This document shows positions 17,243 through 28,775 of a stretch of DNA of 64,000 nucleotides, in pieces. Numbering within the stretch: the first letter of the stretch is position 1; the number at the start of each line of letters is the position of its first letter. Under the pieces are notes generated by a model. The model was not told the DNA's origin, made no database searches, and saw only the letters and a program-made list of their open reading frames with translations. Both the position numbers and the translations under genes were made by a program. The stretch is taken from NCBI RefSeq assembly GCF_042657165.1, contig NZ_JBHSNJ010000013.1:186001-250000 (forward strand), in the 5' to 3' direction. This stretch comes from Agrilutibacter niabensis (GTDB taxonomy: Bacteria > Pseudomonadota > Gammaproteobacteria > Xanthomonadales > Xanthomonadaceae).

Positions 17243-18713
17243 GGCCTTCATACGCAGCAGTCACCACCAGATCCGCCCCGCGCACTGAATCGCCGCCGGC
17301 GAAGATGCGCGGGTGCGCGGTCTGGAACGGCAGCAATGCATTGGCCTCCCTGCTGCTGCAACCGCCACCGCACCGCGAACGTTCCTTGCCGACGCGGATG
17401 CGGCCATCGCCTTCGAGCTCGATGCCGTGTACGGCCAGCCATTGCGGCGGGTCGGGTTGGAAGCCGAACGCGATGATCACCACGTCCGCGGCGAGCACCG
17501 ATTCGCTGCCCGCCACGATCTCGGCGTTGCGGCGGCCGCGCGCGTCGGGCTCGCCGAGGACGGTGTCGGCGACGCGCACGCCTTCGACGCGTTCGCTGCC
17601 CAGCAGCGCCAGCGGCTGGCGGTTGAACAGGAACTGCACGCCTTCCTCGCGCGCATTCGCCACTTCGCGCGCGGAGCCGGGCATGTTGGCTTCATCGCGC
17701 CGGTACACGCAGCTCACGCTCGCCGCGCCCAGGCGCACCGCGCTGCGCACGCAGTCCATGCCGGTGTCGCCGCCACCGAGCACGACCACGCGCTTGCCCT
17801 TCAGGTCGGGTAGCGCGATGTGGTCTTCCCAGCCGGCGATCGGCGCGCCCTCGGGGTGCAACCCGCTCACGATGCGACCGTTCTGCACCAGGAACGGCAG
17901 CGCCGGCAGCACGTTGGCCAGGTCCTGCCCGGGCAGGCCGCCATCGGTGTAGCGGTAGCTGCCCAAGCCGAGGAACACCGCGTCGAATTCGTCGAGGAGC
18001 GCGTCCAGCGTCACGTCGCGCCCGACTTCGGTGCCGAGGCGGAACTGCACGCCCATGCCGTCGAGGATCTCGCGGCGCGCGCGCATCACGGTCTTGTCGA
18101 GTTTGAAGCTGGGAATGCCGAAGTGCAGCAGCCCGCCGATCGCCTCATAGCGGTCGTACACGGTGGCCGCCACGCCCGCGCGCACCAGCCGGTCCGCGCA
18201 CGACAGGCCGGCCGGGCCCGCGCCGACCACGGCGACGCGCTTGCCGGTGGCGACCACGTTGCCCAAGTCGGGCTGCCAGCCTTCGGCGAGCGCGGCGTCG
18301 ACGATGTATTTCTCGACCGCGCCGATGGTGACCGCGCCGAAGCCGTCGTTGAGCGTGCAGCTGCCTTCGCACAGGCGGTCCTGCGGGCAGACGCGGCCGC
18401 AGATTTCCGGCAACGGGTTGGTCTCGTGGCATAGCGACGCGGCTTCGAGCACGCGGCCCTGGCGCGCGAGCTCCAGCCACTGCGGGATGTAATTGTGCAG
18501 CGGGCACTTCCACGCGCAGTAGGGATTGCCGCAGTCGAGGCAACGCCCGGCCTGGTGCCTGGCTTCGGCGTGGTCGAAGCGGCCGTACAGCTCGCTCCAG
18601 TCGCCGTCCTGGCGCAGTGCCAGCGGGATGCGCGCAGGCATCTGCCGCGCCTGCTCGCGGAAACCGAACACGGGCTTGGCTGCGGTGGGCTTCTTGGTTT
18701 CCATCTTGCTCAT
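17199..18713 (-). CDS. gltD: Glutamate synthase (NADPH) small subunit GltD
   Basis: The beta subunit of glutamate synthase: it takes electrons from NADPH through FAD to the Fe-S centres and GltB, for assimilation of ammonia into glutamate. The 504-aa protein has the N-terminal two-cluster Cys set (CLDCGNPYCAWKCPLHN and CGRVCPQDRLCEGSC), the FAD motif VAVVGAGPAGLSCADRL, and the NADPH motif VVVLGGGDTGMDCVRSA. Near the C-terminus (about 455-472) there is a short extra Cys/Ser-rich stretch (ERSRCGGGCSSREAN) before LPFQTAHPRIFAGGD. The ATG at 18713 follows AAGGAG by 7 nt. It lies downstream of gltB with 142 nt between, and its own 3' end is part of the 134-bp array. Confidence 0.96.
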   Translation of the reverse strand: MSKMETKKPTAAKPVFGFREQARQMPARIPLALRQDGDWSELYGRFDHAEARHQAGRCLDCGNPYCAWKCPLHNYIPQWLELARQGRVLEAASLCHETNPLPEICGRVCPQDRLCEGSCTLNDGFGAVTIGAVEKYIVDAALAEGWQPDLGNVVATGKRVAVVGAGPAGLSCADRLVRAGVAATVYDRYEAIGGLLHFGIPSFKLDKTVMRARREILDGMGVQFRLGTEVGRDVTLDALLDEFDAVFLGLGSYRYTDGGLPGQDLANVLPALPFLVQNGRIVSGLHPEGAPIAGWEDHIALPDLKGKRVVVLGGGDTGMDCVRSAVRLGAASVSCVYRRDEANMPGSAREVANAREEGVQFLFNRQPLALLGSERVEGVRVADTVLGEPDARGRRNAEIVAGSESVLAADVVIIAFGFQPDPPQWLAVHGIELEGDGRIRVGKERSRCGGGCSSREANALLPFQTAHPRIFAGGDSVRGADLVVTAAYEGREAAASIVRALGIG

Positions 18714-18715
18714 GC

Positions 18716-18838
18716 CTCTGCTCCTTCCCCCGCTGCGCGGGGGAAGGTTGGGATGGGGGCAGGACGCGCGGGAGATGTGCGACGCGCGCTGCGCGCGCGC
18801 CCCCACCCCAGCCCCCGATGCAGGGGAGGGGGCAGGAG
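18716..18838. repeat. Interspersed palindromic repeat, copy 3, in the gltB-gltD spacer
   Basis: This element fills most of the 142-nt spacer between gltB and gltD. The hairpin CCTTCCCCCG/GCGGGGGAAGG (18723-18747) lies directly in front of gltD, and a second imperfect palindrome of CCCC and GGGG runs (about 18800-18832) lies behind it. On the minus-strand transcript the GGAAGGAG that serves as gltD ribosome site overlaps the stem. It belongs to the same loose family as copies 1 and 2. Confidence 0.7.
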
Positions 18839-18855
18839 TGCGGAGGAGAAGACCG

Positions 18856-23349
<4,494 letters not shown>

Positions 23350-23541
23350 GGCGTTCCTCGGGACGGATCCGGATGAAGCGGGTGGTGGCGGATATGCGTT
23401 GCGGTGGTTCGTAGTTCCTGTCGTGCGGGTTCGTGCGCGAACGTGCCTGTTCGACCTGCCTGTCCAGATGTCCGAATCGCAGCGACAAAGCGCCGCGGTT
23501 CGCTTGCGCGGTCCGGCCGGCCTGACTCCCTGGATGACCCG

Positions 23542-23570
23542 AATAGATCATGTTTTGTGCAGCGCGGCAA
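23542..23570 (-). promoter_or_regulatory. Possible sigma-70 promoter of gltB
   Basis: On the minus strand TTGCCG (23565-23570) and TCTATT (23542-23547) are 17 nt apart in the only AT-rich patch of the 439-nt gap between gltB and the MFS gene (23350-23788). The leader to gltB would be about 190 nt. I see no other feature in that gap apart from the presumed promoter of the divergent MFS gene. Confidence 0.4.
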
Positions 23571-23788
23571 ATTATTTTTGGCGCCGCTAAGTAGTTGAAA
23601 GTGAAACCGTTTCTGCGGTGACTACTTCGGATCGGAACCCGCTCGCGCTTCCCGCGACCAGTCCCTTTCCGATGGAGGGAGGAGCACCGCAACGACACGA
23701 CCCGGCGCACGCCGGGCGGCAGTGGCATGCGCGAGGCACTGGCGGGTGCGCGCTAAACTCCGCGCTCGTTTCGTTTCGACTCGTTCCC

Positions 23789-25036
23789 GTGACCGAACCC
23801 CATGCCGGCGCGCGCCAGGCCGCGCTGATCTTCATCTTCATCACCGTCCTGATCGACATCCTCGCGTTCGGACTGATCATTCCGGTGCTGCCGCACCTGG
23901 TGAAACAGTTCGCCGGCGGCGACTACGCCGATGCCGCACACTGGATCGGTTGGTTCGGCGTGCTGTTCTCGCTGATCCAGTTCGTCACCGCCCCGATCCA
24001 GGGCGCGTTGTCGGACCGCTACGGCCGCCGCCCGGTGGTCCTGCTGTCGTGCCTGGGGCTCGGCATCGACTTCATCTTCATGGCGCTCGCCAATTCGATG
24101 CCGTGGCTGCTGGTGGGCCGCGTGATCTCGGCGATCTTCTCCGCCAGCTTCACCACCGCGAATGCATACATCGCCGACATCACCGCGCCGGAGAAGCGCG
24201 CGCAGGCCTTCGGCATGCTCGGCGCGGCGTTCGGCTTGGGCTTCATCGTCGGCCCGATGCTGGGTGGCTGGTTGAGCGTGATCGACCTGCGCTTCCCGTT
24301 CTGGGGCGCCGCGATCCTGGCGCTGTGCAATTTCATCTATGGCTGGTTCGTGCTGCCCGAGTCGCACCCGCGCGAACACCGCACACCGACGTTCGACTGG
24401 CGTCACGCCAACCCACTGGGCTCGCTCAAGCTGCTGCGCAGCTATCCGCAGATCTGGGGGCTGGCGGCGGTGGTGTTCCTGATCAACCTCGCCCACTTCG
24501 TCTATCCCAACGTCTTCGTGCTGTTCGCCGACTACCGGTACCACTGGAATCCGGAAACTGTCGGCAGCGTGCTGGCGCTGGTCGGCGTCTGCGGCGTGAT
24601 CGTGCAGGCGGGGCTGGTGAAGCACGCCGTGAAGGCCTGGGGTGAGCGCCGGACGCTGCTGTTCGGCCTGAGCGCGGGCATCGTCGGCTTCGCGATCTAT
24701 GGCTGGGCGCCGACGGGAATGCTGTTCCTGGTGGGCATCCCGATCATGGCGTTCTGGGGCTTCGCGATGCCGGCGACGCAGGCGCTGGTCACCAAGCAGG
24801 TCGATCGCACCGCGCAGGGCCGCGTGCAGGGCGCGTTGAGCAGCCTGATGAGCCTGGCGGGGATCCTCGCGCCGCAGTTCTACACCGGCATCTTCGCGTG
24901 GTTCATCAGCACCCGGGGCGCGCTGCACCAGCCGGGCGCGCCGTTCTGGGCTGCGGGCCTGCTGCTGGTCGTGGCGCTGGGCATGGCCTGGCGCTTCGCG
25001 CGCGCCCCGCAGGCGCTGCCGCAACCGGCGGTGTAG
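23789..25036 (+). CDS. MFS drug exporter of the TetA (TCR/Tet) type
   Basis: Predicted 12-helix proton-driven exporter of the inner membrane, 415 aa. After a short soluble start, helix 1 reads ALIFIFITVLIDILAFGLIIPVLP, and the loop 2-3 motif SDRYGRRPVVL is the MFS signature; GAAFGLGFIVGPMLGGWL matches the antiporter motif C of drug exporters. The overall layout resembles TetA and related multidrug exporters; the substrate cannot be told. The start is taken as GTG at 23789 (VTEPHAGARQ), because the frame upstream of it shows no protein-like pattern. It is divergent from gltB. Confidence 0.85.
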   Translation: MTEPHAGARQAALIFIFITVLIDILAFGLIIPVLPHLVKQFAGGDYADAAHWIGWFGVLFSLIQFVTAPIQGALSDRYGRRPVVLLSCLGLGIDFIFMALANSMPWLLVGRVISAIFSASFTTANAYIADITAPEKRAQAFGMLGAAFGLGFIVGPMLGGWLSVIDLRFPFWGAAILALCNFIYGWFVLPESHPREHRTPTFDWRHANPLGSLKLLRSYPQIWGLAAVVFLINLAHFVYPNVFVLFADYRYHWNPETVGSVLALVGVCGVIVQAGLVKHAVKAWGERRTLLFGLSAGIVGFAIYGWAPTGMLFLVGIPIMAFWGFAMPATQALVTKQVDRTAQGRVQGALSSLMSLAGILAPQFYTGIFAWFISTRGALHQPGAPFWAAGLLLVVALGMAWRFARAPQALPQPAV

Positions 25037-25109
25037 CGGGGCGCCGGCGACGCGGGGCTAACACCGCAACCGCGAGACTGCCGGTTCCTTTGCAGCAGGG
25101 AGCATCGCC

Positions 25110-25343
25110 ATGGCCCGATGCGACGTGTGCGGCAACGATTACGACAAGGCGTTCACCATCGACGGCCCGCGCGGCCACGGCACCTTCGATTGCTTCGAGT
25201 GCGCGATCCACGCACTGGCACCGGTGTGCACGCATTGCGGCTGCCGGATCATCGGCCACGGCGCCGAGCACGACGGCCGTTACTACTGCTGCGCGCACTG
25301 CGCGCGCGAAGCCGGCGTGCGCGACCTCGGCGACCGCTCGTGA
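25110..25343 (+). CDS. Small cysteine-rich zinc-ribbon-like protein
   Basis: A 77-aa protein with ten cysteines, arranged as CDVC (4, 7), CFEC (28, 31), CTHCGC (40-45) and CCAHC (60-64), plus several His. The paired CxxC knuckles suggest two treble-clef or zinc-ribbon sites, or a metallothionein-like metal store. The ribosome site GGGAG is 8 nt ahead of the ATG. It stands alone between the MFS gene and the convergent barstar gene. Similar small proteins are widespread and often called metallothionein-like; the function is not established. Confidence 0.75.
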   Translation: MARCDVCGNDYDKAFTIDGPRGHGTFDCFECAIHALAPVCTHCGCRIIGHGAEHDGRYYCCAHCAREAGVRDLGDRS

Positions 25344-25377
25344 GACCGGTATCTGACGCGGGCTTCAAGCCCCGCGA

Positions 25378-25815
25378 TCAGAACGCCAGCTTGCCCAGCT
25401 GTTCCCCGGGCAGCGGCATCAGGGCCCAGAACGGCACCCCCTGGTCGCCCCAGCTGACGGCGGCTTCGTTGAGGATGTCGAGCAGGGTGGCGAAATTCTC
25501 GTCATCCGCGCGCCGCCAGGCATCGCTGTGCTCGATCAGCAGCAGGTAGCCCTCGGCGGAAAGCCACGACAGGTCGCCCAGGCTGTCGGCCAGCGCATCG
25601 AAATTGCCGCCGAACCAGTCGGGAAAGCGCAGCGCCTGGGCGAAGCGTTCCAGCACGCGGTCCTTGCTGGTACAGCCGGCGAGGTCGATGCGCAGCACCG
25701 CGAAATCCAGCAGCGCCGCGGCTTCCGCCAGCGAGTCGGCGTCATTGGCATCGACGAAATAAGCACCGCCCTGGCCGGCATCGGCGAGCACTTCGCGGAC
25801 ATCGACGGCCATCAT
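25378..25815 (-). CDS. Barstar-family ribonuclease inhibitor
   Basis: A 145-aa cytosolic protein predicted to bind and block the RNase encoded just upstream. The barstar core is visible in DLAGCTSKDRVLERFAQALRFPDWFGGNFDALADSLGDLSWL: the helix with the FG(G)NxDAL(x)D pattern is the part that plugs the RNase active site in barnase-barstar. A later helix (DDENFATLLDILNEAAVSW) completes the fold. Its length is greater than the roughly 90 aa of barstar itself, with an N-terminal extension of about 35 residues. The ATG overlaps the RNase stop (ATGA), so the two are coupled. Confidence 0.88.
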   Translation of the reverse strand: MMAVDVREVLADAGQGGAYFVDANDADSLAEAAALLDFAVLRIDLAGCTSKDRVLERFAQALRFPDWFGGNFDALADSLGDLSWLSAEGYLLLIEHSDAWRRADDENFATLLDILNEAAVSWGDQGVPFWALMPLPGEQLGKLAF

Positions 25816-26267
25816 GGCGTCACCTCGGTCGACCCGACCTGGAAGCGCCGGAAACTGCGGTAGTGGTCGTCGGTGTACCAGTACTCGCGCGGAGGCTGGC
25901 CGCCGGTGATGATGCGCCGCGCGCCGCGGTCGCGCGAACCGGGCGTCTCCACCGTGTATTCGCGGTAGTAGCCACGAGGCTGCGGGGGCAGCTGGCGCTC
26001 GCGGTTCTGGAACACGCCGCCGTCCTGGCGGTGCTCAAACGGTCCGCCCTGGGCGATGCGCCGCAGGACCTCGTGCGCCTCGGCCGGAAGGAAGGCCGGG
26101 AGCGTTGTGGAGGTTGTGCCGGTATCGCCATCCGCCGCGGTCGGCAGCGACCGCAGCGGGCCCGATGTGCCTGCAGGGGAGTCCAATGGAGAAGGCGCGC
26201 GCTGCTGCGCCCCCAGCCACAGGCCGAGGACGAGCAGGGCAACAAGAATCCAGACGAGATGCCGCAT
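25812..26267 (-). CDS. Exported guanyl-specific ribonuclease (RNase Sa/barnase family)
   Basis: A 151-aa RNase with an N-terminal hydrophobic segment (residues 4-20, WILVALLVLGLWLGA) that is a signal peptide or membrane anchor, a Pro/Ser/Thr linker (about 21-57), and the microbial RNase domain. Within it, YYREYTVETPG supplies the catalytic base E103, RGARRII gives R118, and YTDDHYRSF gives the acid H135; the order matches Streptomyces RNase Sa. All catalytic residues are present. It is followed, with a 4-nt overlap, by a barstar gene, which protects the producer. Extracellular nutrient scavenging or attack on neighbours are both possible roles. Confidence 0.88.
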   Translation of the reverse strand: MRHLVWILVALLVLGLWLGAQQRAPSPLDSPAGTSGPLRSLPTAADGDTGTTSTTLPAFLPAEAHEVLRRIAQGGPFEHRQDGGVFQNRERQLPPQPRGYYREYTVETPGSRDRGARRIITGGQPPREYWYTDDHYRSFRRFQVGSTEVTP

Positions 26268-26424
26268 ACACCCCTAGCTATGCAAGTGCGATGCCAGCCA
26301 TCCCCGGATCCCTGCAACGCCGCTGGAACAGGCGTCCTGGCATACGGATCGGCGGAGGTCGCGCCGCACGGGGGCGGCTTGCGCCCTCACGCCACACATT
26401 CGCAACGAACTTGGACGCTGCGCG

Positions 26425-26799
26425 TCACCCGCACCTGACATTGGTGATGGCGTTGCCTGCGTCGACATCGATGTTGAGGCGGCTGGCATGGAACTCCATC
26501 GTCACCATCTGCCCCGGCTTGAGCGTGCGCGCGATTTCCGCACCCGCGGCGCTGCGTGCCTGCTCGATCACCGCCGCCGTCGCGACCTGGCCGACGAAGC
26601 TGCGCGCCGCCTCGGAATCGCAGCCGCGTTGCGCCGGTGGCGTTGCCGGTGTCGCGGGCGGGGCCGGGGTAGCGGGTTCGCTGGCAGCAGGCGTAGACGG
26701 CGCCGATGCGGATGCCTCCGGTGAGGAGGGCTCGGAGGTCGTGCACGCGGCCAGCGTGGTCAGCAGCAATGCGGCAATGGCAACGGAGTAGCGGGCCAT
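26425..26799 (-). CDS. I78-family peptidase inhibitor lipoprotein
   Basis: A 124-aa predicted lipoprotein: the signal MARYSVAIAALLLTTLAAC ends in the lipobox LAAC (Cys19). A Ser/Pro/Ala linker (20-58) leads to the I78 domain: CDSEAARSFVGQ, LKPGQMVTMEFHASRLNI and the terminal NAITNVRCG. The two cysteines C60 and C123 likely form the family's disulphide. I78 proteins are inhibitors of serine peptidases such as subtilisins; in a bacterium rich in secreted proteases it may protect the envelope. The ribosome site GGAG is 7 nt from the ATG. Confidence 0.85.
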   Translation of the reverse strand: MARYSVAIAALLLTTLAACTTSEPSSPEASASAPSTPAASEPATPAPPATPATPPAQRGCDSEAARSFVGQVATAAVIEQARSAAGAEIARTLKPGQMVTMEFHASRLNIDVDAGNAITNVRCG

Positions 26800-26918
26800 G
26801 GTGGGCTCCGGAAGAAGGTCCGCGCAGTCTGGCAGCGCGGATGTTCGGTGAAGGTCAATTCGTTCCGCCCGGCCGTCACCGCGCGACCCGTCGCCGTTGT
26901 CCATGCGAGCATGGCGGC

Positions 26919-27527
26919 ATGCTCGACAAACCCCATGCCCCATCCTGCGATCGCAATCGCGACCCGATCCTCGCGGTGCTCGAGGCGCACTTCGCCGAGT
27001 GCCGCCGGGTGCTCGAGATCGGCAGCGGCACCGGCCAGCACGCGGTGTACTTCGCCGCCGCGATGCCCTGGCTGACCTGGCAGTGTTCGGACGTGGCCGA
27101 GAACCTGCCCGGAATCCGCATGTGGCTGGAAGAGTCGCAACTGGCCAACACGCCCGCGCCGATCGAGCTCGACGTGACAGGCGCATGGCCGCAGGCGCGG
27201 TTCGACGGCGTGTTCAGCGCCAACACCCTGCACATCATGGGTTGGGCGCAGGTGGAGGCGTGCTTTGCCCGCCTGCCGCAGGTGCTGGCGGACACCGCCA
27301 CGGTCGCCGTGTACGGGCCGTTCAACTACGGCGGCGCCTACACCAGCGCCAGCAACCGCGAGTTCGATGCGTGGCTCAAGGCTCGCGATCCGGACTCGGG
27401 CATCCGCGATTTCGAGGCCGTCGATGCGCTGGCACGCGCGATCGGCCTTCGCCTGGTCGCCGATGTCGGCATGCCGGCCAACAACCGCACGCTGGTGTGG
27501 CGCCGCGGATCGCCGGATCCCGCCTGA
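26919..27527 (+). CDS. SAM-dependent methyltransferase, DUF938 family
   Basis: A 202-aa class I methyltransferase. The SAM-binding motif I is VLEIGSGTGQHAVYFA, preceded by the family's N-terminal DRNRDPILAVLEAHF, and followed by WQCSDVAENLPGIRMWL and VYGPFNYGGAYTSASNREFDAWLKARDP, all typical of DUF938. The substrate is unknown. The start ATG at 26919 gives the expected N-terminus. It is divergent from the I78 inhibitor gene and convergent with the SGNH-like gene. Confidence 0.88.
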   Translation: MLDKPHAPSCDRNRDPILAVLEAHFAECRRVLEIGSGTGQHAVYFAAAMPWLTWQCSDVAENLPGIRMWLEESQLANTPAPIELDVTGAWPQARFDGVFSANTLHIMGWAQVEACFARLPQVLADTATVAVYGPFNYGGAYTSASNREFDAWLKARDPDSGIRDFEAVDALARAIGLRLVADVGMPANNRTLVWRRGSPDPA

Positions 27528-27545
27528 CGCACCTGCGCGGGCGGA

Positions 27546-28775
27546 TCAGTGCATCGCCGCCGCGCGTCCCTGCCCTGCTTCCTGTCTGCGGAACTCGCGT
27601 TCCACCAGCGGCTGCAGCTGCGCGGTGAAGCGGCGCGCGTCGGCGGCGGTCAGGTGCGACCACTCGGGCAGCTCGTAACCCTGCAGTTGCGGGTAGTCCT
27701 CGAAGTGGATGCCCGGCGCGCCGGTGCGCTGCAGCAGGACGTCCCAGGTCTGCGCGCGCGGCATCGCCTTCTGTTCGAACGCGTAATAGGCGCCGTTGCT
27801 GGGCGGCCGCACGAACACCACGCGCACGCCGCGCGCGCGCAACGTGGCGACCGCCTTGCTGGCGCGTTCGATCTGCGCGGCCACCAGCGCGCGCGCCTTC
27901 TCCGGCGTGTCCATCATCGGTGGCGGCGGGCCGGTGAAGTTCTCGGCCCAGATGCTGCGTGCGAGCGCGCGGTAGGGCGCATCGACTTCGACCTTGCGCC
28001 ACATGTGGGTGTTGCGGTCGGGACTGTCCTGCACCATCAGCTTGCGCACGCGCGTGTCCTTGCGCATCTGCGGACGCAGCGGCCAATCCTGGCGGCGCAC
28101 CACCGTGGCCAGTGCGAAGTCCGGATCGTAGAAGGCGAAGTACGGTTCGAGCAGGCGCTTGGACAGCCAGTGGCCGCTGCGCTGCGACGGGCCCTGTCGG
28201 TGGTAATGCGCGATCGCCTCGCCGCGGTAGGCGAAGCCGCTGAAGAACAGATCCGGCGCGACGCCGACCACGAGGCGGCCGGTGAAGGCGGGGTCCTGCG
28301 CGAGGTCTTCCAGCACCGGTACCGGTGAGGTCCCCTCCAGTGCGAGCTGGATCGGGCGTTCACCGCTCAGCTGCTCCCACACCGGCAGTTGCACATCGAA
28401 GAGGATGCGCGAGGACCCGACCAGCACGGTCTTGCCGCCTTCGCCCGCGTCAAGGCGGCGCCGCTGCTCGGCCCAGGCGCCGTTGCTGTTGCGATAGCCG
28501 GGCACGGCGCCGAAGTCGCGCCAGTACGCTTCCCACGCGGCCATCGACAGCAGGAACAGCACCAGCGCGCCCAGCAGGATCCGGCCCCATGGCTGCGGCG
28601 GAACGTCGCGCTCCGGCACCGGCTGGGCGACCCCGGGACGATCGGCCGCGGTGAGCCGTACGAAGCCGGGGCGCTCGAAGCGCTCGGGGGTCGCGATGCC
28701 CTCGGCCGCCATGGCGACCCCTTCGACGATCGGCGCGACACCGGCGACGTCAGAACTGGAAGTAGATGAAGGCAT
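27546..28775 (-). CDS. Membrane-anchored AlgX/AlgJ-like (SGNH-type) partner of the MBOAT acyltransferase
   Basis: A 409-aa protein with a cytoplasmic N-terminus, one membrane helix at about 67-84 (ILLGALVLFLLSMAAWEAYW), and a long periplasmic domain. The segment KTVLVGSSRILFDVQ with a GSS motif resembles block I of SGNH hydrolases, and HFEDYPQLQGYELPEWSHLTAADARRF supplies a late Asp/His region. Such proteins often work with MBOAT acyltransferases to O-acylate a polysaccharide. It overlaps the MBOAT gene by 26 nt. The assignment to a catalytic SGNH triad is inferred and not certain. Confidence 0.7.
   Translation of the reverse strand: MPSSTSSSDVAGVAPIVEGVAMAAEGIATPERFERPGFVRLTAADRPGVAQPVPERDVPPQPWGRILLGALVLFLLSMAAWEAYWRDFGAVPGYRNSNGAWAEQRRRLDAGEGGKTVLVGSSRILFDVQLPVWEQLSGERPIQLALEGTSPVPVLEDLAQDPAFTGRLVVGVAPDLFFSGFAYRGEAIAHYHRQGPSQRSGHWLSKRLLEPYFAFYDPDFALATVVRRQDWPLRPQMRKDTRVRKLMVQDSPDRNTHMWRKVEVDAPYRALARSIWAENFTGPPPPMMDTPEKARALVAAQIERASKAVATLRARGVRVVFVRPPSNGAYYAFEQKAMPRAQTWDVLLQRTGAPGIHFEDYPQLQGYELPEWSHLTAADARRFTAQLQPLVEREFRRQEAGQGRAAAMH

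Noticed and set aside
16822..17476. Three similar small plus-strand ORFs in the repeat array
   Set aside because: They exist only because the 134-bp unit is repeated; Arg/Pro-rich, without ribosome sites, and covering antisense gltD.
25344..25377. Terminator between the Cys-rich gene and barstar
   Set aside because: GCGGGCTT with AAGCCCCGC forms an imperfect stem without a T-run on either strand.
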